From an uncultured Lachnospiraceae bacterium (GTDB lineage Bacteria; Bacillota; Clostridia; Lachnospirales; Lachnospiraceae), in assembly GCA_902773445.1 (NCBI GenBank), contig CACYEU010000146.1, positions 1 through 14,507 on the forward strand: a stretch of DNA of 14,507 nucleotides, given 5' to 3'. Under the pieces are notes generated by a model. It searched no databases. It saw only the letters and a list, made by a program, of their open reading frames with translations, and was not told the DNA's origin. Below, piece after piece: positions 7,550 to 14,479 of the stretch (its first letter is position 1; every line of letters begins with the position of its first letter). The position numbers were made by a program, and so were the translations under genes.

Positions 7550-7816
7550 TCAGTCCTCGCCGAATCCGGACTCGATGAGTTCAACAGCCTTCGCGAGTGC
7601 TGCTTCTTCATCCGGGCCGTCACACTGGATCTCAACTTCCATACCGCACTTCATCGCGGATGCCATGATCATCATCAGGCTTTTTCCGTCAGCGGTCTTT
7701 CCGTTGCAGTTCAGTTTGATATCGCTCTCAAAATTTTTCATCTCAGCGGCAAACATCTGCGCAGGTCTCATATGAAGTCCCTGTGCGTTAATGAGTTTCA
7801 TTGTCTTTGATACCAT
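7550..7816 (-). CDS. ptsH: HPr phosphocarrier protein
   Basis: An 88-residue HPr of normal length. It carries phosphate from enzyme I to the sugar-specific EIIA domain. The active site reads QGLHMRPA with His15 in the exact family position, and GKSLMMIM places Ser46 where HPr kinase phosphorylates it in Bacillota; P-Ser46-HPr is the co-repressor of CcpA in catabolite repression. Both residues are present, so transport and regulatory roles are expected. AAGGAG lies seven bases before the ATG. It sits 52 bases after fruA and 19 bases before ptsI. Having the general PTS proteins inside a sugar-specific operon suggests fructose availability drives their supply. Confidence 0.96.
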   Translation of the reverse strand: MVSKTMKLINAQGLHMRPAQMFAAEMKNFESDIKLNCNGKTADGKSLMMIMASAMKCGMEVEIQCDGPDEEAALAKAVELIESGFGED

Positions 7817-7868
7817 TGTAAATCTCCTTTTTTGTATGACTATGTCAAATAATGAATTCTCAGTTAAA

Positions 7869-9791
7869 CTATGCAGACGGCTGCTTTTTCTTCAGGATGG
7901 CCAGCATCAGCATACCGACGACCGAACCGACAACCAGTGCAATGATATAACCGAGGACATTGCCGACGACCGGGAATACGAAGATGCCGCCGTGCGGTGC
8001 CATCAATGTACACTTGAATGCCATTGAAAGCGCGCCGCCGACCGCCGAACCGACGATACAGGACGGGATCACGCGCAGCGGATCTGCAGCTGCGTACGGG
8101 ATCGCGCCTTCAGTGATGAAGCAAAGACCCATAATATAGTTGACAGGACCTGATTTTCTCTCGTTCTCTGTCCAGCGGTTCTTGAAGAATGTGGTCGAAA
8201 GAGCGATCGCAATCGGAGGAATCATACCGCCGATCATAACTGCAGCCATAACACTGTAGTTGCCTGAAGCCAGCAGACCGACACCGAAGACATACGCTGC
8301 CTTGTTGAACGGGCCGCCCATGTCGATCGCCATCATGCCGGCAACAACCATACCGAGCAGGATCGCTGAAGACTGTCCCATTGACTCAAGGCCGCGGCTC
8401 AGAGCACCGTTGAGCATACCGATGATCGGATTGACTGCGCACATCACAACGCCGATCAGACAGATTCCCAGAAGCGGTATGATCAGAACCGGCATCATCC
8501 TTTGGACAAACTCAGGTGCTTTGGCAAATATCTTGTTCAGCAACAGGACGATCAGACCTGCGACAAAACCTGCAAACAGAGCACCGAGGAAACCGGAAAC
8601 AGCCGTTCCTTCGCCGCCGGGCGCTGCAAATGTCGAACCGATCGCCGCCAGTGAACCGCCTGTAAAGCCGACTGCAAGTCCGGGACGGTCAGCAATACTC
8701 TCTGCGATAAATCCTGCAAGGACAGGCAGCATGAATCCGAATGCGACTCCGCCGACTCCCTTGAGGAATGCCGCAACTGCATTATGTGATCCGAAATCAC
8801 CGTCCATCGGAGCACCGGCCAAACCGTCGATCAGGAATGCAAGCGCGATCAGGATACCGCCTCCGATGACGAACGGAAGCATGTAGGAAACACCGTTCAT
8901 CAGGGACTTATAGATCTTACGTCCGATGCTCTCATCGCCTGAGCTTGCCTCAGCGGCCTCTTCCGCTCCTCCGCCTTCATAGACCGGGCAGTTGTCGGAC
9001 AGCGCCGCGTTGATCAGTTCTTCGGGCTTGTTGATGCCGTCGGCAACTTTCGTCTTGTAAACTTTCTTGCCTGCGAAACGGCCCATTGCGACCTGCTTGT
9101 CAGCAGCAATGATGATCGCTTCAGCCGCAGCGATCTCTTCTGCTGTCAGCTCGTTCTTTGCGCCGCCTGAACCATTTGTCTCGACCTTGATCGGAATACC
9201 GAGTTCTTCAGCTTTCTGATTGAGTGCCTCAGCAGCCATGTAGGTATGCGCAATACCTGTCGGGCATGCCGTGACAGCCAGCACGCGGTAGGTTCCGGGT
9301 GCTGCCGCCTCTGCCGGCGCATCTTCTTCCGGGAATTTGTCGGCTTCTGCCTTGTTCAGAATGTCGAGGAACTCATCGCCGCTCTTCGCGCCGAGCAGAT
9401 CCTTCCTGAGGCCTGTATCCATCAGAAGCGTCATCAGCTTCGCAAGAACATCGAGGTGCAAATCGCCGTCCATCGGTGCCGCGATCATAAATAACAGATT
9501 GGACGGTTCGCCGTCCGGTGCGCCATAGTCAACTCCCTCCGGCACTGTCATAGCGACCAGTCCCGGATTCTTGACTGCATCACTTTTGCAGTGGGGGATG
9601 GCAATGCCTTCTCCGATTGCCGTTGTGCCTTCACTCTCACGCTTGAGAATGCCTTCTGTGTAGACCGCTTTGTCAGTCAGATTGCCTGCTTCCTCATGGA
9701 GATCGATCATCTTTGTGATCGCTTCATCCTTGGAAGAAACAGGAGCATTAATGACAATCGATTCCGGTTTTAACAGATCTCTGATTTTCAT
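7869..9791 (-). CDS. fruA: Fructose-specific PTS permease, fused EIIA-EIIB-EIIC
   Basis: A 640-residue membrane permease that imports fructose and phosphorylates it to fructose 1-phosphate. Domains in order: EIIA (about 1-150) with phospho-acceptor His67 in GIAIPHCK; EIIB (about 167-265) with phospho-acceptor Cys176 in VTACPTGIAHTYMAAEAL; and the EIIC channel (about 291-640), with many hydrophobic helices and the conserved GGPFNKAAY and APHGGIFVFP segments. Linkers between domains are Ala/Glu-rich. Order and length match the standard FruA type of Bacillota. The ATG overlaps the fruK stop by 4 bases (ATGA), with GGAG just upstream inside fruK, so translation is coupled. Phosphate flows EI, HPr, His67, Cys176, sugar, and both general proteins are encoded directly downstream. 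Confidence 0.96.
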   Translation of the reverse strand: MKIRDLLKPESIVINAPVSSKDEAITKMIDLHEEAGNLTDKAVYTEGILKRESEGTTAIGEGIAIPHCKSDAVKNPGLVAMTVPEGVDYGAPDGEPSNLLFMIAAPMDGDLHLDVLAKLMTLLMDTGLRKDLLGAKSGDEFLDILNKAEADKFPEEDAPAEAAAPGTYRVLAVTACPTGIAHTYMAAEALNQKAEELGIPIKVETNGSGGAKNELTAEEIAAAEAIIIAADKQVAMGRFAGKKVYKTKVADGINKPEELINAALSDNCPVYEGGGAEEAAEASSGDESIGRKIYKSLMNGVSYMLPFVIGGGILIALAFLIDGLAGAPMDGDFGSHNAVAAFLKGVGGVAFGFMLPVLAGFIAESIADRPGLAVGFTGGSLAAIGSTFAAPGGEGTAVSGFLGALFAGFVAGLIVLLLNKIFAKAPEFVQRMMPVLIIPLLGICLIGVVMCAVNPIIGMLNGALSRGLESMGQSSAILLGMVVAGMMAIDMGGPFNKAAYVFGVGLLASGNYSVMAAVMIGGMIPPIAIALSTTFFKNRWTENERKSGPVNYIMGLCFITEGAIPYAAADPLRVIPSCIVGSAVGGALSMAFKCTLMAPHGGIFVFPVVGNVLGYIIALVVGSVVGMLMLAILKKKQPSA

Positions 9792-10720
9792 AGTTCCAGT
9801 CTCCTTTCAATCTCCTCCTTCGTTGCCAACCCCGGCGAGCAAGCTGTTGCGGAACCTGCTGCCGAACCCAGTTTCAATGCATATAAGTAGTCATGTTTAT
9901 TAACATATCCGGTAATGAAACCGGCTACCATCGAATCCCCTGCGCCGACCGTATTGACGGGTTTGCCGGGAAGCGGATCTTCGACGAAGACATCACCGTC
10001 TTCAGTCACCATCACAGCTCCCTTTTTTCCTCTTGATACGATGACATTGCGCGCACCTTTTTCTCTGAGCTTTTTCGCGCCCTCAACGATCTGCTCGGTT
10101 GTATCGGCCGGGCATCCCAGCATATCAGCCAGCTCCCCGTTGTTCGGTTTGACGAGGAACGGCCCGTAGGGCAAAGCATTCAACAGAAGATCGCTTGTCG
10201 CGTCGACAACGACAGGGATCCTCGTCCTGCCGTCGACTGTCAGCCGTGACAGGATCTGCTCATAAGTGTCGTCCGGCATCGACGAAGGAATCGAGCCTGA
10301 AATGACAAGCATATCATCTTCGCCAAGCTCGTCGATCCGTGCGAACAGCTCGTCAAGAGCCTCCTTCGTGATCGTCGGACCCTGCCCGTTGATCTCTGTC
10401 TCGTTCAAGCTCCCGTCGCTCTCACGCGCCTTGATCTTCATGTTGATCCTGGTGATGCCGCCTTCCTCATCGAGCTCTGCGAAAGCTGTCCGAATGCCCT
10501 GTTTGCTGAGGCCTTCCTTTAAAGCCCGTCCTGTAAAACCGCTGATAAAGCCGAGAGCAGTCGTCTCAATTCCGAGCTCATTCAAAATGATCGAGACATT
10601 GATTCCTTTACCGCCGAAGTAATACTCCTCGGATTTAGTCCGGTTTGTCTCTCCCACTTCGAGGCCATCCATCTGAACCACATAGTCAATGGCCGGGTTA
10701 AATGTAACTGTATAAATCAT
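9788..10720 (-). CDS. fruK: 1-phosphofructokinase
   Basis: A 310-residue PfkB-family kinase. It phosphorylates fructose 1-phosphate to fructose 1,6-bisphosphate with ATP, feeding PTS-imported fructose into glycolysis. Visible features are the N-terminal TFNPAIDYVV start, PfkB signature 1 (GGKGINVSIILNELG, about 37-50), the KPNNGE segment at 191-196 typical of the FruK/LacC branch, and signature 2, NTVGAGDSMVAGF, with catalytic base Asp262. The start has GGAGG seven bases upstream. It is first in the operon and overlaps fruA by 4 bases; pairing with FruA makes 1-phosphofructokinase far likelier than tagatose-6-phosphate kinase. No DeoR-type FruR gene precedes it, unlike many fru operons. Confidence 0.95.
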   Translation of the reverse strand: MIYTVTFNPAIDYVVQMDGLEVGETNRTKSEEYYFGGKGINVSIILNELGIETTALGFISGFTGRALKEGLSKQGIRTAFAELDEEGGITRINMKIKARESDGSLNETEINGQGPTITKEALDELFARIDELGEDDMLVISGSIPSSMPDDTYEQILSRLTVDGRTRIPVVVDATSDLLLNALPYGPFLVKPNNGELADMLGCPADTTEQIVEGAKKLREKGARNVIVSRGKKGAVMVTEDGDVFVEDPLPGKPVNTVGAGDSMVAGFITGYVNKHDYLYALKLGSAAGSATACSPGLATKEEIERRLEL

Positions 10721-10790
10721 ATGGCTACCTCCTCGACATTTGTCAGCATATCTGCATGAATACTATGTATAGAATTAGATAGAAACAGAC

Positions 10791-10812
10791 TTGATCGATG
10801 TGCTTTGATCAA
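10791..10812. repeat. Inverted repeat in the fruK leader
   Basis: TTGATC (10791-10796) and GATCAA (10807-10812) form a perfect 6-base inverted repeat with a 10-base spacer. The right arm also lies in the palindrome TTGATCAA (10805-10812). It lies about 20-40 bases downstream of the predicted transcription start of the fructose operon, a usual place for a repressor site. No regulator in the window can be tied to it. Confidence 0.35.
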
Positions 10813-10836
10813 TTAATGATGTAGTAAATCATATTA

Positions 10837-10865
10837 ATTATAGCAGTTGGGTATTCGGAACACAA
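10837..10865 (-). promoter_or_regulatory. Promoter of the fruK-fruA-ptsH-ptsI operon
   Basis: On the minus strand TTGTGT (10860-10865) is separated by 17 bases from a perfect TATAAT (10837-10842), which is preceded by TGC to give an extended -10. The predicted start of transcription leaves a leader of about 110 bases before the fruK ATG, containing inverted repeats and no open frame of note. No clear catabolite-responsive element was recognised. Confidence 0.75.
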
Positions 10866-10903
10866 CTAATAATTAATGTAAGGTTGTCACTGATTGTCAG
10901 CCA

Positions 10904-12418
10904 TTACAGATAAGCCAGCCGCGTGATGACTGCAAAAACCACGACCAGTAAGACAAGACATACGATTTCAGGAATCAGACGGTTCTTCAGCAGGCCGATA
11001 CACTCCCTGACAAAAGCATTTGGCCAGAACCACCACTTGGTCCGGCTGCCCATGCCTTCAGCTTTGAGTCCTGCAAGTCCTGCCCAGACACCGCTGCGAA
11101 ATACATGATAGTTTGTTGTCGAGAACGCGACGTTGACATCTGACATACCGCCATTCCTTTCCTCGATGATTTTCTTTGAGAATGCCATATTCTGATAGGT
11201 GTTGGCAGATTGATCCTCCAAAATGATCGATTCCTCCGGAAATCCGGTCCCGATCATATACCGGTACATCGCCTGCGCTTCCGAAAACGGCTCGTTTCTG
11301 CCCTGTCCGCCGGACGGAATAATGACAGCTGTTTTGCCGGTTTCTTCCTTTTGTTTCTTCCAGAACTCGATTGCTCTGTCAACACGCCCCTGAAGCAGCG
11401 GGAACAGGGTTCCGTCTGCCCTGAAGCCGCATCCCAGGATCAGGATATAGTCGAGATCATATGCGGGAATATGCTTTGCGGCTCTCAGTCCGCACAGTGC
11501 CGAACTGAACAGAATGCATTCTGCATAAGTCATTACGATTCCGATGACATTCCCGACCGCCGTATAAATGATCAATCTCTTTTCTGACCCTATATAATCA
11601 CTGCAGCCGAAACGGTAAAACCCGTATTCGGAGGCGATCATGCAGATACCGAGCAGCAGACCCAGGACATTTTTAAGCCTTGGACGTTCATGCCGAAGCA
11701 ATGCGATATTACTGATGATCAGCATGATACTGAAAATCGCGACAGGAATCATCGTGATGATCACAAAATATTTACCCCCGGCAGCGATATCGCCGACCAG
11801 CTGACCGGTCGGATAAAACACCGGATTGATCAGATGCCGGATATAGACAGGTACTTCGGTAAATAATGCGACCAGCGAGAACATGAAGACGCCTCCGCAT
11901 AATATCGCTTCATAGGAATAAGCAAGCGGTCCTTTCAGTCTTCTGCCGGTCAGCAGCACGATCAAAGCCAGTCCCAGATAAAAGAGAATAATTGAAAGTA
12001 TCACAGCTTCATCCCCGGTAAAATTACCTGTGCTTTTTGCCATAGCCGTGAGCAGTCTGTCGACATAGATCACTTCATATCCCAGGTTATTGCCATCCCG
12101 GTCGGTGATCGTCATTTCATACCTGCCCGGTTTGTCAGGAAGAAGCGTGATATCGAGTATGCTCCCTTTTATACCGGTTTCAACGGCCTTCTTGACTGTT
12201 AATCCGGTAACCGTGATGGATTCATTCTCCCATTTGATCTCAATATCATCTGCCGATGTGTACTGTTGAGGGTCAAATGAAAGAACATGCTGAGTATTGA
12301 AGCGGTTCCTGGCCAGAACTCTTCCCGCAAGTGACAGCAGGATCATGGCCGCGATCAAAACCATTACCTGCCTGATTAGAGTGTTTTTCGCTTCGTTTAG
12401 TGATTTGAACGGTTTCAT
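10904..12418 (-). CDS. Polytopic membrane protein with DUF218 (YdcF/SanA-like) domain
   Basis: A 504-residue protein read from ATG at 12418. A first helix at about 18-36 is followed by an outside segment of about 100 residues with a beta-sandwich-like pattern, then about five more helices between 138 and 312, a DUF218 domain at about 322-470, and a final helix at about 483-502. The DUF218 motifs are ILGCGFRADG, SGGQGRNEPFSEAQAM, the LEDQSANTYQN segment and FSTTNYHVFR. DUF218 proteins (E. coli YdcF, SanA, ElyC) are tied to envelope integrity, and ElyC to lipid-carrier-dependent envelope synthesis; the reaction is unknown. A longer reading from TTG at 12478 is rejected, since it starts in promoter sequence. 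No Shine-Dalgarno is visible before 12418. It is divergent from the padR operon and may share control with it. Confidence 0.82.
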   Translation of the reverse strand: MKPFKSLNEAKNTLIRQVMVLIAAMILLSLAGRVLARNRFNTQHVLSFDPQQYTSADDIEIKWENESITVTGLTVKKAVETGIKGSILDITLLPDKPGRYEMTITDRDGNNLGYEVIYVDRLLTAMAKSTGNFTGDEAVILSIILFYLGLALIVLLTGRRLKGPLAYSYEAILCGGVFMFSLVALFTEVPVYIRHLINPVFYPTGQLVGDIAAGGKYFVIITMIPVAIFSIMLIISNIALLRHERPRLKNVLGLLLGICMIASEYGFYRFGCSDYIGSEKRLIIYTAVGNVIGIVMTYAECILFSSALCGLRAAKHIPAYDLDYILILGCGFRADGTLFPLLQGRVDRAIEFWKKQKEETGKTAVIIPSGGQGRNEPFSEAQAMYRYMIGTGFPEESIILEDQSANTYQNMAFSKKIIEERNGGMSDVNVAFSTTNYHVFRSGVWAGLAGLKAEGMGSRTKWWFWPNAFVRECIGLLKNRLIPEIVCLVLLVVVFAVITRLAYL

Positions 12419-12425
12419 GTTTGTA

Positions 12426-12454
12426 AGGATACACTTGATTTTAAGAATCGTCAA
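12426..12454 (-). promoter_or_regulatory. Promoter candidate for the DUF218 gene, giving a near-leaderless transcript
   Basis: On the minus strand TTGACG (12449-12454) is separated by 17 bases from TATCCT (12426-12431). If used, transcription would begin within about one base of the ATG at 12418. That fits the absence of a ribosome binding site. The -10 is only a four-of-six match, so this is tentative; an alternative TATAAT at 12483-12488 has no good -35. Confidence 0.4.
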
Positions 12455-12471
12455 AAAATACAAATTAGTTG

Positions 12472-12500
12472 TTGACAACCAATATTATACGGTGTATAGT
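12472..12500 (+). promoter_or_regulatory. Promoter of the padR-DUF1700-DUF4097 operon
   Basis: A perfect TTGACA (12472-12477) lies 17 bases from TATAGT (12495-12500), a five-of-six match to the -10. The padR ATG at 12541 follows with AAAGGAG at 12525-12531. The -10 overlaps a 9-of-10 inverted repeat. Confidence 0.85.
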
Positions 12501-12503
12501 ATT
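12481..12503. promoter_or_regulatory. Probable PadR operator (inverted repeat)
   Basis: Arms AATATTATAC (12481-12490) and GTATAGTATT (12494-12503) are complementary at 9 of 10 positions around a 3-base centre. The repeat covers the spacer and -10 of the padR promoter. PadR proteins are winged-helix dimers that usually repress their own promoter through AT-rich dyads of this kind, so autoregulation is likely; binding itself is inferred. Confidence 0.6.
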
Positions 12504-12540
12504 GATCATCAGATAGCATTACGGAAAGGAGATAACCCTG

Positions 12541-12855
12541 ATGGCATTTAAAATAGAATCCGGTCTTCTGGACGCCTGTGCCCTGGCGATCCTTGATAAG
12601 GGAGACACCTACGGATATGAAATCACACAAAAAATGAAAACGGCCGTCAGTCTTTCAGAGTCCACTCTGTATCCGGTTCTAAGGAGGCTTCAGAAGAACA
12701 GTCTGTGCAGGACATACGATCAGCCGTTTCAGGGCCGGAACAGAAGGTACTATTCGATCACTGACGCAGGCAGGGCACATTTGGCCGAATTGAAACAGCA
12801 ATGGATCAGTTATAAGGAATCGATCGATTCACTGTTAGAGGGAGAACAATCATGA
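12541..12855 (+). CDS. PadR-family transcriptional regulator
   Basis: A 104-residue short-form PadR repressor. It has the family's winged helix: LLDACALAILDKGDTYGYEITQKM is the N-terminal part with the conserved YGYEI, SESTLYPVLRRLQKN is the recognition helix, and NRRYYSITDAGRAHL is the wing. The C-terminal helix (about 80-100) provides the dimer contact. PadR proteins bind DNA as dimers and are released by small ligands or stress signals. AAAGGAG precedes the ATG by nine bases. Its stop overlaps the start of the DUF1700 gene by 4 bases, the usual arrangement for PadR regulators that control a DUF1700/DUF4097 membrane pair. Confidence 0.95.
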   Translation: MAFKIESGLLDACALAILDKGDTYGYEITQKMKTAVSLSESTLYPVLRRLQKNSLCRTYDQPFQGRNRRYYSITDAGRAHLAELKQQWISYKESIDSLLEGEQS

Positions 12856-13460
12856 CAAAAGAACAATTCATTACAGCACTCAGAAAGGAACTTAAAAAAC
12901 TTCCTCCTGAAGAAATCGTGGAAGCAACCAACTATTATGAAGAATACTTTGCCGAAGCCGGCTCCGACGGCAGTACCGACGAACAGCTGATCGAACAGAT
13001 CGGCTCCCCGAAATCAGTGGCGGCTCAGATCAAGTCGGAATACGCGTCGCGTGTCCTGACAGGGGATGAGACTCTTCAGTACAAACCGACCGTAGGCCAC
13101 AAGATCTCCGCGGTCTGGTGGGTCCTGCTCGGTGTCCTGGCCGTGCCGGTCGGCATTCCGCTGGCGATCGTCTTAGCCGCAGTCATCTTTGCGGTCGGCA
13201 TCACGCTCTTCTGTGTCATTATCAGCCTGTACGCAGCTCTGGTCGGCATTCTCGCCGGCGGTATCGCAGCCCTGGTCGGCGGGTTTATCGCGATCGGTTC
13301 TGCATGGACGACCGCTCTGATGGGTATCGGAGCCGGACTGTTCCTGGGCGCGCTCGCAGTCCTCGGCGGAATCGGACTGACGATTCTTGTAAAGAAACTG
13401 GTACTTGTACCTGTCCATATTGCACAGAGATCTAAAGAAAGAAAGGAATCAGCGTCATGA
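12852..13460 (+). CDS. DUF1700 (HAAS-type) membrane protein
   Basis: A 202-residue protein. Residues 1-70 are the soluble helical DUF1700/HAAS domain, with TKEQFITALRKELKKLPPEEIVEATNYYEEYFAEA and IGSPKSVAAQIKSEY, both strongly typical. Residues about 82-190 hold three to four long helices rich in Gly, Ala, Val and Ile, and the chain ends in a basic tail. Proteins of this type sit beside PadR regulators and are thought to act in envelope-stress signalling by interacting with partner proteins at the membrane; the mechanism is not established. It overlaps padR and the next gene by 4 bases each, so the three products are made together. Confidence 0.9.
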   Translation: MTKEQFITALRKELKKLPPEEIVEATNYYEEYFAEAGSDGSTDEQLIEQIGSPKSVAAQIKSEYASRVLTGDETLQYKPTVGHKISAVWWVLLGVLAVPVGIPLAIVLAAVIFAVGITLFCVIISLYAALVGILAGGIAALVGGFIAIGSAWTTALMGIGAGLFLGALAVLGGIGLTILVKKLVLVPVHIAQRSKERKESAS

Positions 13461-14350
13461 ATAACAGAAGCACATTAGGAAAAGTCGCAATTGTCTGCAC
13501 AGCCGTTCTGATCACAGGACTGATTCTCGGCGGAATCGGTTATGCACTGGGCGGAGTCAGGGATTTTGATAAAGTATCCGAAAAACACAGCTGGATCAAA
13601 GGGTCACCCGGCGACAAGGTTGTCACAGATGAAACCGTCGAGGACTTCAGCTCAATCGAAGTGACAGGCGACGCAGATGTCTTCGCGGTGACGGAGAAAT
13701 ACTATAAGAATCCGTCCTGGCTTGAGGATATGAAACTTCTGAGCAGCACGGAATTAAGCAGTGCAGGAGAAAACAAAGTAGTCATCGTCAAAGGAGAAAA
13801 GGTCGCTGATCCTGAAGTCAGCTGTGAAAACGGTGTCCTGCGGATCAACGCCAAAGAAAACGATCATACCGGTCTGTCCCTCAACTTTTCAGCCAGAGAC
13901 TGGACGCCCGCGATTCTGATCTGCTGCCCGGAGAAGAAGCTTGAATCTGTCAATATCAACGTCGATACAGGCGATTTGATGTTCGGAGGGATCTCCTGCA
14001 AGGAATGCACAATTGAAACAGACACAGGCGATATCGTCATGAAAGATATCAAAAGTCAGGGGCAGACGATCAAATCTGATACCGGCGATGTCTCAATCAC
14101 CGGCACACTGGAAGGTACAAGTCAGATAGAACTTGACACAGGCGACTTCCTTTACAAGACACCGGCCGCCCTTGCCGATCTGACTCTTGATCTTAAGACT
14201 GACACAGGTGATATCATACTCTCGGAAGACGGCAATGTCTCGATCGAACTGGATGATACTGAGCAGTCCTTTAAGCAAAGCGGCGGCAAAGACGCGCTGA
14301 CGATCGACGTGGACACAGGTGATATCGTAATCGTATGCAAAGCAAAATAA
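13457..14350 (+). CDS. DUF4097 surface protein with repeated DTGD motifs
   Basis: A 297-residue protein with one N-terminal membrane helix (about 9-33) and an exported body. Residues about 60-160 form a divergent first half of the DUF4097 region. From 160 onward the chain is a run of short beta strands, each turn marked by DTGD, at residues 170, 189, 208, 227, 249 and 286. The first four are exactly 19 residues apart, as expected for a right-handed beta-helix-like (adhesin-like) fold with one turn per repeat. DUF4097 proteins accompany PadR and DUF1700 proteins in Bacillota and are linked to the cell-envelope stress response; no enzyme activity is known. It overlaps the DUF1700 gene by 4 bases and is last in the operon, 44 bases before a terminator. 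Confidence 0.9.
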   Translation: MNNRSTLGKVAIVCTAVLITGLILGGIGYALGGVRDFDKVSEKHSWIKGSPGDKVVTDETVEDFSSIEVTGDADVFAVTEKYYKNPSWLEDMKLLSSTELSSAGENKVVIVKGEKVADPEVSCENGVLRINAKENDHTGLSLNFSARDWTPAILICCPEKKLESVNINVDTGDLMFGGISCKECTIETDTGDIVMKDIKSQGQTIKSDTGDVSITGTLEGTSQIELDTGDFLYKTPAALADLTLDLKTDTGDIILSEDGNVSIELDDTEQSFKQSGGKDALTIDVDTGDIVIVCKAK

Positions 14351-14394
14351 CCGCGAACCGGTGATCGCATGAAAACCGTTTACTATAGATGGAA

Positions 14395-14422
14395 GGTCCG
14401 GCTTAAAGCCGGGCCTTTTTTT
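14395..14422 (+). terminator. Rho-independent terminator of the padR operon
   Basis: A GC-rich hairpin, GGTCCGGC (14395-14402) with GCCGGGCC (14408-14415), one G-T pair and a small AT loop, is followed by seven T residues (14416-14422). It is the strongest terminator in the window and closes the padR-DUF1700-DUF4097 transcript. Confidence 0.92.
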
Positions 14423-14423
14423 C

Positions 14424-14452
14424 TTGATGAGAATCCGGTGTTTTGTTAAGAT
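14424..14452 (+). promoter_or_regulatory. Promoter candidate for the gene at the right edge
   Basis: TTGATG (14424-14429), a 17-base spacer and TAAGAT (14447-14452), placed directly after the terminator. Spacing is ideal and each box is a good partial match. A start codon with a strong ribosome binding site follows after about 28 bases. Confidence 0.55.
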
Positions 14453-14479
14453 AAAGATACCTTAAAGGAGGTCGTTTCT

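Noticed and set aside
7531..7635. 35-codon N-terminal extension of enzyme I
   Set aside because: It overlaps ptsH in another frame, has no family resemblance, and the ATG at 7530 has a perfect GGGAGG site at the right distance and gives the normal enzyme I start.
8260..8886. 208-codon plus-strand open frame inside fruA, proline- and arginine-rich
   Set aside because: Its composition is that expected from the reverse complement of Gly/Ala-rich EIIC helices; no start signal.
10866..10903. Possible terminator after the DUF218 gene
   Set aside because: Only a 4-base stem (CTGA/TCAG) can be drawn and no T-run follows on the minus strand, so a terminator cannot be supported; readthrough into the fructose operon remains possible.
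12419..12478. 20-codon extension of the DUF218 protein from a TTG codon
   Set aside because: The TTG lies next to the padR -35 box, has no ribosome binding site, and would add a non-typical segment before a normal membrane-protein start.
14366..14382. Possible catabolite-responsive element after the DUF4097 gene
   Set aside because: The stretch around TGAAAACCGTTTAC misses the central CG position of the consensus and lies between a stop codon and a terminator.
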